Positions 55,316 to 64,000 of a DNA stretch of 64,000 bases are shown one piece after another. The notes under the pieces were generated by a model, which worked only from the letters and a program-made list of their open reading frames with translations, ran no database searches and had not been told where the DNA came from. A program made the position numbers and the translations under genes. Source of the DNA: Tenrec ecaudatus (Eukaryota > Chordata > Mammalia > Afrosoricida > Tenrecidae); NCBI RefSeq assembly GCF_050624435.1, contig NC_134535.1, positions 74,582,494-74,646,493 on the forward strand. The letters run 5' to 3'. Numbering within the stretch: the stretch's first letter is position 1; each line of letters starts with the position of its first letter.

Positions 55316-56185
55316 AGCCTGCCCTGGTGGTGTAGTGATTACTTGCTGTGCTGCAAGATGGAAACCACCTGGGCAAAAAGAGGGGTTTTCTACTCCCGTA
55401 AAAAGTTCCAGTCTCTAAGAACAAAAATTCAAATCACTGTGAATGAGGGGGAGTGCAGATTGGGGACCCAGGTCAAGACCCATCTGTAGGCAACTGGACA
55501 CCCCCTTACAGAAGGGTCTTGGGGAGGAGATGAGCCAGTCAGGATGCAGTGTAGCAATGATGAAACATACAACTTTCCTCTAGCTCTTAAATGCTTCCTC
55601 CCCACCACTATCATGACCCCAATTCTACCTTACAAATCTGGCTAGACCGGACGATGTACACAGGTAGATAGGAGCTGGAAACACAGGGAATCCAGGACAG
55701 ATGACCCCTTCAGGACCAGTGGTGAGAGTGGCAATACTAGAGGGTGGAGGAAAGGTAGGGTGGAAAGGGGGAACCGGTTATAAGGATCTACATATAACCT
55801 TCTGCCTGGGGGACGGACAACAGAAAAGTGGGTGAAGGGAGATGTTGGACAGTGTAAGATATAACAAAATAATAATAATTTATAAATTATCAAGGGCTCA
55901 TGATGGAGTGGGGAGCAGGGAGGGAGAAGGGAAAATGAGCTGATACCAAGGGCTCAGGTGTAAAGCAAACATTTTGAGAATGATGATGGCAACAAATGTA
56001 CAAATGTGCTTGACATAATGGATGTATATATGGATTGTGTGTGATAAGTTGTATGAGGCTCCAATAAAATGATTTTTTTTTTAAAAAAAGCTCCAGTCTC
56101 AGAAACTCACAGGAGCAGTTCTATCGTGTCCCATAGGGTTGTCATGAGCTTGCGACTGACTCCACGGCAGTGAGCTTGGTTTGGA
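55316..56185 (+). mobile_element. AfroSINE, split by an L1 tail
   Basis: 55316-55415 ('gcctgccctggtggtgtag', 'ttttctactcccgta') and 56086-56185 ('gctccagtctcagaaactc', 'cagttctatcgtgtccc', 'gcagtgagcttggttt') form one AfroSINE with the L1 between the two halves. Confidence 0.9.
55416..56085 (+). mobile_element. L1 3' end (670 bp) inside an AfroSINE
   Basis: Runs from the 'agaacaaaaattcaaatcac' part of the L1 3' UTR to 'aataaaatg' plus an A/T tail. Flanked by AAAAGYTCCAGTCTC at 55401-55415 and 56086-56100 (15 bp, one mismatch). It shows the complete final 600 bp of the young L1 3' UTR. Confidence 0.92.
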
Positions 56186-56560
56186 GCCCCGGGCCCCAGG
56201 TGAATGCATTCCTGGTTCCTCTCTCCTTTTCTTGTTGCTCAGAAAGGACCAAGGGACATTTTCTGGAACCTCCTGGATTTGTTACGGATTTTGGAAAGAA
56301 CTCTGAAGGGATCATAATAAACCAGAGGGAATCATTAAGTGTGAAGAAAGGGCAGACAAGGACTCCATGGGTATTCTTGGTTTGAAAAAATTTGTAGTCA
56401 TTGAGGGGGGAAAAATCTAATTTCTTCCAAGTAAACACCCTTCTCTTAGATTAGGGTTTGCACATCCTTGGCCTTCTCAGAATTTCTATACTCCTTCCTT
56501 CCCCCTCTCCCTCTTCATTCCCCATCATGGTCCAAAGCCCTGGGAGGGGCTCCCAACAGC
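56186..56560. other. No recognised feature
   Basis: No named repeat; frames of 71-98 codons without motif. Confidence 0.4.
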
Positions 56561-56561
56561 T

Positions 56562-56790
56562 CACCTGCTGCTGCTGATGTTGCTGTGTGCCATGGGTTGG
56601 TTCTGAGTCCCTCGTACAACAGAACAGAACATTGCCTCGCACTGCACCTTCCTCACAATTGTTCTGATGTTGGAGCCCATTGTTGCAGCCACTGTGTCAG
56701 TCCATCTTGGCCCCATCACTGCCCTCAACTTAGTAAATGGGTAAAGCATGATTTGTGCGAGTCCAGCCTTGGCCATGCTGCTGCAGCCTC
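56562..56790 (-). mobile_element. RTE/BovB-type LINE 3' end
   Basis: Complement of the RTE terminus: 'gtacaacagaacagaacattg', 'cctcacaattgttctgatg', 'gcagccactgtgtcagtcca'. The frames here are RTE remnants, not a gene. Confidence 0.8.
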
Positions 56791-57371
56791 CTACCTTGAA
56801 GATAAACTTCCAGGACCAGTAGTCCTGCTAACACGAACACGCTAAGCCTGAGGCTGTTCTCTGTGCCTGTCTGCCAGTTCTGCCTGGCTTTGAACCTCTG
56901 CTTTCCATGGGAATCCTCTGCTTCACCACACCCAGTGTATCTCCTCTTCTTCTCTTCCTTCCAGGTCAGTGCTTGGCTGAATGTGCATAGTGAGAAAAGC
57001 CCAGACCTGAGAAACCCTGCCTCTTCTGTCCCTGCCCCACTCTCCTAGCTCTGCTCTGTTTTGCCACACCTCCTAGTTTTTGCCCCTTTAAAATGTAATA
57101 GGGGATACAACCCAGCTAAGGACATTGTTTACTTGGAGTGAATCAGACTTTTGCCCATCAACAACCACAATGTTTTTCAATCCAAGGTAGTGATTTTAGG
57201 CCTCACCCTGAGGCCCCAGTCAATAATTTTATTAGGCTTAATATCTAGCTCTTTCTTTAGCTTTGTGAGGGTCTTGTCTTTCATTCTTTCTTTAGCCTGA
57301 TGCCAACTGATAGGATCCCTTTCACTCAGCATAACACACATTGTTTCACTCTATCGCTCTCTCTGGAATTA
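56791..57371. other. No recognised feature
   Basis: Mixed sequence; I see no gene or named repeat. Confidence 0.4.
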
Positions 57372-57572
57372 CAAAACAAAACCCTTACTGCTATCAAATC
57401 AAGGCTGACTCATAGCAACCCTATAGGACAGGGTAGAACTGCCCCCTGTGAGTTTCCAAGGCTATAATTGTTTATGGGATTAGAAAGTGCCATCTCTTTC
57501 CCTCCAAGCACCTGGTGGTTTCAAACTGCTGACCTTGCAGATCCCAGCCCAACATGTAACCACTATGCTACC
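57372..57572 (-). mobile_element. AfroSINE, near full length
   Basis: 'tcatagcaaccctataggac', 'agggtagaactgcccc', 'gtgagtttccaaggc', 'gctgaccttgcagatcccagc', 'aaccactatgctacc': the complement of the AfroSINE in full order. Confidence 0.9.
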
Positions 57573-57790
57573 AAAGCGCAGGCAAAAGAGTGAAGGAGAA
57601 GAGCAGAAGAGCAGGGGAAAGAGGAAGGCCTCGTTGAAATGGATTGACACAGTGGCTGCCACAAAGGGCTCAAATAGAACAGTAACTGTGAAGATGGCCA
57701 GGACCAGGCAGAGTTTCATTCTGTTGTGCACAGAGTTGCTGGATGCAGAAACCAATTCGGTGGCCCCCAACAACAAGAAATCCAGGCACA
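57573..57790 (+). mobile_element. RTE/BovB-type LINE 3' end
   Basis: 'agaggaaggcctcgttgaaa', 'ggattgacacagtggctgcc', 'gttgtgcacagagttgctgg', ending '(caa)n' at 57768. It directly follows the reverse AfroSINE. Confidence 0.85.
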
Positions 57791-57929
57791 TCTGGATTTA
57801 ACACTCAGCTGCTACCAACTAGCATTGTGACCTTGAGTAGCCCTCCCATCTTGAAAGTTCAGTCCACACTTTCACAGTTGTCCTTGCTGAACATTCTGAA
57901 TCCTGGTTGGCAGGGTGCAGGTCCCCAAC

Positions 57930-59257
57930 AATAGAATGGGTCCTGAGCAGAGGCTTTGCGATTATGGAAAAATCATCCAGACAGAAAAACAGCAGAGCAC
58001 AGGGAACCCTTGTTCCTATGTCAAGGCCAAGAGAGAGAATGCATTTTCCAAAGGGTATTTATAATCATGGCTCCTACAAATCTTTCAAAAGGCAGACACA
58101 CTTGATACAGCAGAGTTTACATAGTCAATGGTTAACATCACAAGCGGGTAACATAGCAAATAGCCAATGAAATGTCTCAGTGTCTTGACCCAGTGCTAGT
58201 TGACCTTGAAACACCCCCGAGTCCTCTCCAGGGGAGCATTCTATGATCAGTATCAGAAGGAGACATCAGAAGAGTGTTTGCTACATCTTATGGTGGGTTG
58301 GACAATAGAACCTCATTACTCTTATATATGGATAACCGTCAGGCATAATGATTTCACAGATGCAGGAATGAGACTTCTTTTATGATAGCTCCTTGATGAC
58401 AATTCCTTCATGGGGGATTATTGGAGGAACTGTGTTCAGTCATGAGAATGTGTATTAAGATTTATTTATAGCTCATACTTGTGAGGGTCTTCCCTCACTG
58501 GAGCTGAGTATCCAGATCCATAATTATGAGCATAGATAGAGGATTGAGCTGCATTACATTTTCATCCAGTGCCTCCGTTAACTACATAAACAGTCTGAGT
58601 TCCCTACGTATGCTGAAGCTTTCTCCAGAAACAGCAAGTAGTTACAAAGACTGAAATGATGGCAATAAGCAAAATAGTTCATCCAGACTATGCAACAAGA
58701 CTTTGAATCCAGGCATGTGAATGCAATCCCTCAAAACCATCTACCAACTGTTTAATTGCATCTCTGCTAGGGCATGTTTTTAATTCATCCTTAAATCTCC
58801 CTTTTTAAGCTGTTTTATATCTAATGATATGGTTCCCTTAAATCCCTGCAAATGGTTTCTAATTAAGGACTTATCATGCAAGGTTTCATTATATGGATAA
58901 AGGGTTACACAAAAGTCAGCAATATTCCAGTCATATTTCAGCATCAATTGCTGCTGCTAGCCCATGATTTGAAAACAATTTGTTGTAACTCAGCTATTTT
59001 CTCTACCAGTTCATTGTCTACCTTTGCCTGAGTGCCTGAGAGTAGATGAGTCTGCATAAAAGGTTCAGTTTCAATAGAATTCTAGAGTCTTGGTGGCAAC
59101 AGTAGCGGTGGCAGAAATTGTTATAAGTCTTAAAAAGGCAACAATTGCCATTCTCAAGAACCAGAGGCTGTAAAATAATGTAGAAACTGGTTCTTACCTT
59201 ACATTACAATGGGTTGGATGAGAAAATTTATAGACAAAAGGTCAGATGCAGTTGAGG
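57930..59257 (-). mobile_element. Class II ERV-like remnant (env region), tentative
   Basis: The complement of 59210-58900 gives fragments like a retroviral transmembrane subunit (I-S-A-T-A-T-V-A, then D-N-E-L-V-E-K-I-A-E-L-Q-Q-I-V), with many stops. The left 500 bp may be its LTR but no diagnostic ends were found. It is cut on the right by the LTR at 59258. Confidence 0.45.
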
Positions 59258-60064
59258 TGTGGGGGTTCCTGAAACATAGATGCTTCAGAGCCCCGGACTT
59301 TATTAGGTGCAGGTTTAAATACTCTTCCTGTTACATAGCTTGCATCATGTGCTAGGATGACACACAAACTTTACAATTTGAAGGTTTACAAAGGATCATT
59401 ACACATCAGCCAAGTTATTCACAGATGGGACAGGAGGATACGGCTAGGAATATGAAGTAACTGATAAGTTTGCAGACTGCTGCCTTCTGCAGCTTTAGTC
59501 AGGGAGCAAGTGTCTGTTTATCTCAGGTGGAGAGACAGGCCAGCCATTGCTTCATCAGCTCCCATGGCTGAGCCATCAGCTTTCCCTCATGGGCCATGAA
59601 CTGTGGAAGGTAGTGGTCCTGTCTCTTTTGCCTAAGGAGTAAACAGCTGTCTTTCTCCACCCCCCTTCCCACCCCCCAAGAGACGTCTTTATGATAAGGC
59701 CTGCAACAGGAGGTGAGGTCTTTGATGTTTCTGATAATGTCTGTGACAGAAAAGAGATCCCTGAGCTTTCTTCCCACCCACCCAAGTCATATCCTCAGCT
59801 GTTCTTCTTCCCTGGGCGGCATTCACTGGAGAGGCTCATTTGCATGGCCCCTCCCCAGTGAAAACACAAAGACAAATGGCTCCTCTCATGGGCAGTTGAG
59901 CAAACCCCGATCCCAATCGTGATTTCCATCCATCCACCAGATCTTCTCGTGGTCAGTTTGCTTTTTAGGGGTACAAAAGTATCTTTTTGCTCTAGATATT
60001 TTAAGTTTTTGTTAGAGAGGGAGAGAGAAAGTAGAACTAATAAAGTCGACTGAAGTTAGTCACA
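59258..60064 (-). mobile_element. LTR of a second class II ERV
   Basis: TGTGGGGG...TAGTCACA in window orientation, giving TG...CA ends on the minus strand. Polyadenylation signal at the complement of 'tttatt' (59299-59304), then a short U5 of about 40 bases. A polypurine tract (AAAAGGGGGAGA) lies on its right at about 60082-60093, so it is the 3' LTR of a minus-strand provirus. The 17 bases between tract and LTR start are unusual, so the exact LTR start is uncertain. Confidence 0.65.
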
Positions 60065-60260
60065 TATAGAACCTCTCTTTGTCTCCCCCTTTTGTTTTAG
60101 TAGCGGAGATGTTAAAGTGGCTTGAGTAATCCCAGCTATTTTGCTTCCTTTGAAAGCTAGTAACCAGTCAGACAGGCTGCATTTTATGTGCATTTTGGTG
60201 ATTCACTTTCAGAAAAGAGGGAATTTAACTTTTACTGACACAAGATGGCGATGTTGAACC
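60065..60260 (-). pseudogene. env: Second ERV: env 3' end and polypurine tract
   Basis: Short region between the LTR and the dUTPase-like part, ending in the polypurine tract on the minus strand. Coding potential is lost. Env identity is inferred from its place. Confidence 0.4.
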
Positions 60261-60439
60261 TTTTGGAAACAGAATTCCAAACACAAAAAATGGCCTTGTT
60301 TTTTTGGTTTTGCTTTTTCTGATTTAATTCATGTAACCAATCTCTTTCCTATAGGTTTATAGGCTTAAGTGTGATTATAGGCCTAATTAAACTACTGCTT
60401 TTTAGTCGTGATACATTTTTGGATTTTTCTACTTTGCCA

Positions 60440-60735
60440 TATTTTTCTTGGTTAACTTACTCAACATTTTGATCAATAACTGCAGTAAAAACGTGAACAC
60501 CTTGAGATTTTAGGCTAGAGTTTCTTAATAACAGACCTGTTACCTCTAGTGGGGTCCCAACACCCGTCTTTACAATTGCTGGGGGTCCCCTGGAACCAGT
60601 GGAAGTTCTTGGCTGGTTAAATCTACTGCTGTGTTCCCCCTGGTGGCGGGACTAAGTAATACGGCTGATTAATAGGATTGTACATCCAGTCGGACTGACA
60701 CTAAGCTCCCCGGGCTCAGCTGGGCGGGGCTGGGA
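60440..60735 (-). pseudogene. pro: Second ERV: dUTPase-like segment
   Basis: The complement translates in pieces to a retroviral dUTPase pattern: A-T-R-G-N-T-A-V-D-L near 60640, then N-S-S-L-K-S-Q-G-V-H-V-F-T-A-V-I-D near 60480-60530, matching the order of the G-x-D-L and R-S-S-x-x-x-x-G-x-x-V-x-x-G-V-I-D blocks. Betaretroviruses carry dUTPase at the start of the pro frame, right after nucleocapsid, as here. Stops and shifts make it dead. Confidence 0.65.
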
Positions 60736-61345
60736 GCATTACCCACTCCCCATGTCCTGGCTGGCAGCGTTCACTAGTGGAACCCCTTTGCTGGTGGTTT
60801 TCCAGCGACACTGGCTGGCCCAGGGGACCCCCTTTTTACAAGGGGGCAGAGTCCAGGTTCTCCATAACCTAGCGAGCCTGGGCCATTCCTGGTGGTTCTC
60901 TTTGAGGATGGGCATTGCCCGCATTCTCTCTGAAAATGTCTGACTTTCCCCCCGGTTGAAGCATTTTCCCTCTCTCCTCTTGAAAGTGAAGGTGCTCTTT
61001 GGCTCTGTTCCACAGCCCGAGTCTTGTCTTTATGGTAATCCTCTTCTAAAGCCTTGTCTTCTCTGGGTTCCCTGCTGATCCTCTTCCTGTTCTTCCCCTC
61101 TCTGCAGAGGTTCAGAAACTAGTTTAACTCTTGTCCCCAGAGACCAGGTTTCCATGGGGGATATTCTCCCCTTCTCTGTGTGCTTTCTTTAAGTTTGTAA
61201 TGACCTTTTCCCAGGACCCTAGATCTAAAGTTTCTTCCTCAGGGAACCAAGAATTGTACTTTTTACTTCTCATAGAAAACCTTACATTTTTCTTTTTGTT
61301 ATTGCTATACCCTGTTGTTTCAACAAATGGGTGAGCATGATGCAG
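60736..61345 (-). pseudogene. gag: Second ERV: gag matrix and nucleocapsid remnants
   Basis: 61345-61130 gives a matrix-type segment (W-F-P-E-E, T-L-D-L, W-E-K-V-I). After a deletion that removes capsid, 61010-60739 gives nucleocapsid with two zinc-knuckle-like boxes (K-C-F-N…G-K-V-R-H-F-Q-R-E-C, and G-L-C-P…K-R-G followed by W-A-S-Q-C-R). The order and spacing fit a betaretrovirus; this is a different copy from 15424-19347, which lost these parts. Confidence 0.7.
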
Positions 61346-61384
61346 TAAGTTTTAGATGGCTTTAGCTGCATTACATCCACATGT

Positions 61385-61470
61385 TAGGTAGCAGGTTAGA
61401 GAGGATGTCCCTCTCCATGCCTGGAGGCCCCCTACAGGAGGTTGAAGGAAAATCAGGGGAGCCTTCTGAC
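61385..61470 (+). mobile_element. LTR-X fragment
   Basis: 'gtccctctccatgcctggagg' and 'caggaggttgaaggaaaatcagg' match 29980-30035 of the forward LTR-X copy. A small piece only. Confidence 0.5.
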
Positions 61471-61529
61471 CCAAGGGGCCTATACCTCTGGCACAATCTC
61501 TGACAATGTTCTGCTTCAATTCATTAGGC

Positions 61530-61745
61530 CTCCAGCATCTGATCATGCATAAAGCTTTCAATGGTTACTTTCTCCAAAGTAGGCAGCGATTCCTTCTTCA
61601 TAGTCTTTTCTGAGTCTGAAAGTTCTACTGAAACCTGTTCTTGGGTGAACCTGCTAGCATTTGAAATACTAGTGGTATAGCTTCCAGCATCACCGCAACA
61701 CAAGCCACCACAGTACAACAATCTGGCAGACAAGCAAGGAGTCCC
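61530..61745 (-). mobile_element. RTE/BovB-type LINE, 5' part
   Basis: 'gtggtatagcttccagcatcac' and 'acaagccaccacagtacaac' are the complement of the RTE 5' region, as at 8960-9050. Confidence 0.75.
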
Positions 61746-61929
61746 TAGAGGAAGTGCTTGAGTTCCTAGAAGAAGCCCAAACTGCTGTTTTGACAGGGTG
61801 TCAATCAAAGATTGTAGAATTCTTCAGGGAAGGATTAGTAAGATGGAAACACAGACTGCAAAAGTACATAGATCTAGCTACAGGAAATGTCCAGAAAACC
61901 ACAACTTCATGTTTTGATTGATATATACT

Positions 61930-62795
61930 TAAATACTTTTATTGGGGCCTCTTATCATAATCCATACATTCATTGTGTCAAGCACATTTGTACATATGTT
62001 TCCCTCATCATTTTCAAAGCATTTTCTTTCTACTTGAACCCCTGGTATCAGCTCCTCATTTCCCCCCCCCCCATGAACCCTTGATAAGTTACAGATTGTT
62101 ATTTTCATATCTAACATCGTGACCTCTTTCACCCTTCACCCATGTTTCTGTTGTTTGTCCCACTGGGAAGGGATTATATGTTGATCCCTGTGATCAATTC
62201 CCCCTTTCTCCTCAAACCTTCCCCTTTTCCTCCTGGTATCTTTATTCTCCTTGTTGGGTTTATCAATCCTGGATTCCCTGTGTTGCTGGCTCTTATCTGT
62301 AGCAGTGTGAATGTTCTGATCTAATCTGATTTGTAAGGTAGAATTGAGGTCTTGATAGTGTGTGTGGAGCACCAAAGAACTAAAGGAAAGTATTATGTTT
62401 CATTCGTGCTATACTGCACCCTGACTAGCGTCATCTCTTCCTTATGATCCCTCTGTCAGGGGATGTCCAATTATCTACAGAGGGGCTTTGGGTCTCAACT
62501 CCTCATCCCCACCCCCACCCCGTCCCATTCACATTGGTATGATTTTGTTCCGGGTCTTCGATGCCTGATAACCTTATTCCATCGACACCTCATGATCACA
62601 CAGGCTGGTGTGCTTCTTCCATGTGGGCTTTGTTGCTTCTCAGCTAGATGGCCACATTTTATCTTCAAGCCTTTAAGACCCCAGATGCTCTATCTTTTGA
62701 TAGGTGGGCACCATCTGCTTTCTTCACCACATTTGCTTATGCACCCATTTTGTTTTTAAGTTTCATGTTGGGAAGGTGAGCTTGATATTTTTATT
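61930..62795 (-). mobile_element. L1 3' end
   Basis: Minus-strand L1 3' UTR from the 'acttttattggggcc' end to 'gggaaggtgagctt'. Includes a C-run at 62062-62072. Flanks near 61918 and 62787 share 'ttgatat', a possible diverged duplication. Confidence 0.85.
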
Positions 62796-63405
62796 TAATG
62801 AAGTGTACCATGATTTGGGGCAACATTTTTTTAAATCACCCCTCATAGCAATAGTTCATTCAAGAACAGCGGAGGTCAATACTTACCCTCAATAAATGAT
62901 TACTGAAGATATGGACACTATAGCAAAGTGTGAAGAAGTCAGATGCTGCCCAAGTATGAAAGAGAATAATGTCTAGGGTCTTAAAGACTTGTCTTAAAAA
63001 AAAGCACCATAAGTTAACTAACTTCGGATGGAAGGAGCACAAGAGCATGTGTGATCCGAGGACTACAAACAATAAAATCCAAGATCAGAGGAGGGAGTTG
63101 TATTAGTGTTTAAATTCTGAGCAGTAGTTTTGCAAAAGGCTATAGATGACAATAAACGCCCCAAATCCATTTGCAGAATTCCCATGTACACTAAGCCTAT
63201 ATTGAGTTCCTTGAGACCATAAACTAAGATGTGAATAGCCCTGCCTAAGACACAGTGTATTTGTAAAGTGACTTATTGCAGATATAGATATGTTAAAACT
63301 TAATATATTACCATTTATTTTTCCTTTTGGCCCAATTTAAATGTTATAGTTTCTATTATATGATGCTTTCTTTGGATTGTGCTTTTTCAGTGTTTTATTC
63401 TGTTG
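62796..63405. other. No recognised feature
   Basis: AT-rich sequence, no notable frame, no named repeat. Confidence 0.5.
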
Positions 63406-63409
63406 TTTT

Positions 63410-63436
63410 TATATATATATATATATAATTCTGTTG

Positions 63437-63470
<34 letters not shown>
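63410..63470. repeat. (AT)n microsatellite
   Basis: Two TA runs (63410-63427 and 63441-63470) separated by an 'attctgttgtttc' word that also precedes the first run. Confidence 0.95.
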
Positions 63471-63472
<2 letters not shown>

Positions 63473-63519
63473 CACTGGAATATATATATGATTTTCTTTA
63501 TATGAAATCCAGGCAGGTT

Positions 63520-63870
63520 AGGTAACTGTGGCAGTTACACAATCTCCTTTCAACTTGTAAAGGGGTGGAGTCTAGCCTGTCAATCAGGTCGCAGCTGTAT
63601 GACCTCATTTGGAGGCACAAAGGAGATAAGTAGCTCACTGGTGGCCACACACACACTCTCTCTGCTTCATATTCCTGATGACAAGCCACATGGAGCTACG
63701 CTATGGAGCCAGAATCCTGGTGCTGGAGGAGCCACGTGGAAACCATGCCAGCACGAGATGCTTCCACCATCACTGGATCCACAAGACTTTCCACCTAGCT
63801 GGCTGTGATCTTCATGCATTTGGCATCATGGCATATATTGCATGAGTCTGAAGAGGAATTTACAGACTGT
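63520..63870 (+). mobile_element. ERV-L-like LTR, cut by another LTR
   Basis: Starts 'taactgtggcagttacac', then 'gtctagcctgtcaatcaggtc', 'gaggagccacgtggaaacc', 'gtgatcttcatgcatttgg'. A related fragment lies reversed at 44490-44735. It ends abruptly where the edge LTR begins. Confidence 0.6.
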
Positions 63871-64000
63871 TGTCAGGGGGAGCCAGCCCCTAACACATCT
63901 TTACGGGTCCAGTAGGCGCAATTGTACAGCGATAATAAGATCATAGTAACGTTATAGAGAGCATGAGAGATAGAAGAGACGTATTGAAATAAATGGAATC
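63871..64000 (-). mobile_element. LTR, same family as 1-747, runs off the window
   Basis: 'tgtcagggggagccagccc' is the complement of the 3' end of the LTRs at 1-325 and 321-747. 'gcgcaattgtacagcgataat' and 'gagagcatgagagatag' also match reversed. It continues beyond the window. Confidence 0.7.

Noticed and set aside
55098-55424. Minus-strand 108-codon frame
   Set aside because: It runs into an AfroSINE and has no motif.

Overview
This window reads as a gene-poor, repeat-packed piece of mammalian nuclear DNA, most likely from a tenrec or close afrotherian relative. The evidence is the repeat content. There are about a dozen AfroSINE copies (ending in the 'gctatgagtcggaatc' type motif), many RTE/BovB-type LINE fragments of the afrotherian type, young L1s that share one distinctive 3' UTR, and SPIN-type hAT elements. 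As I recall the literature, SPIN was reported among afrotherians in tenrec. No intact host protein-coding gene, tRNA, rRNA or CRISPR array could be supported. The only host-gene-derived sequence I recognise is a processed pseudogene of adenylate kinase 4 (AK4).

Layout: 1-747, two tandem LTRs. 785-9055, one RTE LINE split by a deep nest: a 5'-truncated L1 that was itself hit by a Tigger-like DNA transposon (in turn hit by another L1) and by two further nested L1 tails. 9212-15417, L1 tail, ERV-L-like pol remnant, AfroSINEs, RTE 3' end, older L1 and LTRs. 15424-19347, an internally deleted betaretrovirus-like provirus on the minus strand with LTRs, polypurine tract, tRNA-Lys primer site and a perfect 6-bp target duplication. 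19376-23486, a SPIN fold-back, an AfroSINE and a 3-kb hAT element with a decayed transposase. 24115-35170, RTE pieces, several related LTRs, two more SPIN copies, a short hAT derivative and about 2.7 kb that I cannot assign.

35175-42690 is a near full-length L1 (5' UTR, broken ORF1, broken ORF2, long 3' UTR). 43096-47648 holds an AfroSINE carrying a hAT miniature element, an RTE reverse transcriptase fragment, and an L1 tail into which the AK4 retrocopy was inserted. 48-57 kb has AfroSINEs, older L1, LTRs, a palindromic miniature element and a block of apparently single-copy DNA (53.4-54.5 kb) with one exon-like 42-bp stretch. 57.9-61.35 kb contains remnants of further class II endogenous retroviruses, one keeping gag zinc-knuckle and dUTPase-like segments. 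61.4-64 kb ends with RTE, L1 and LTR pieces; the last 130 bp is the LTR family seen at the left edge, in the opposite orientation.

There is no operon or pathway here. What the elements do together is record insertion order: target-site duplications and interruptions let many events be ranked in time. Family names come from remembered consensus features, not a database search. Most fragment boundaries are good to about 5-30 bp; those supported by target duplications are exact.
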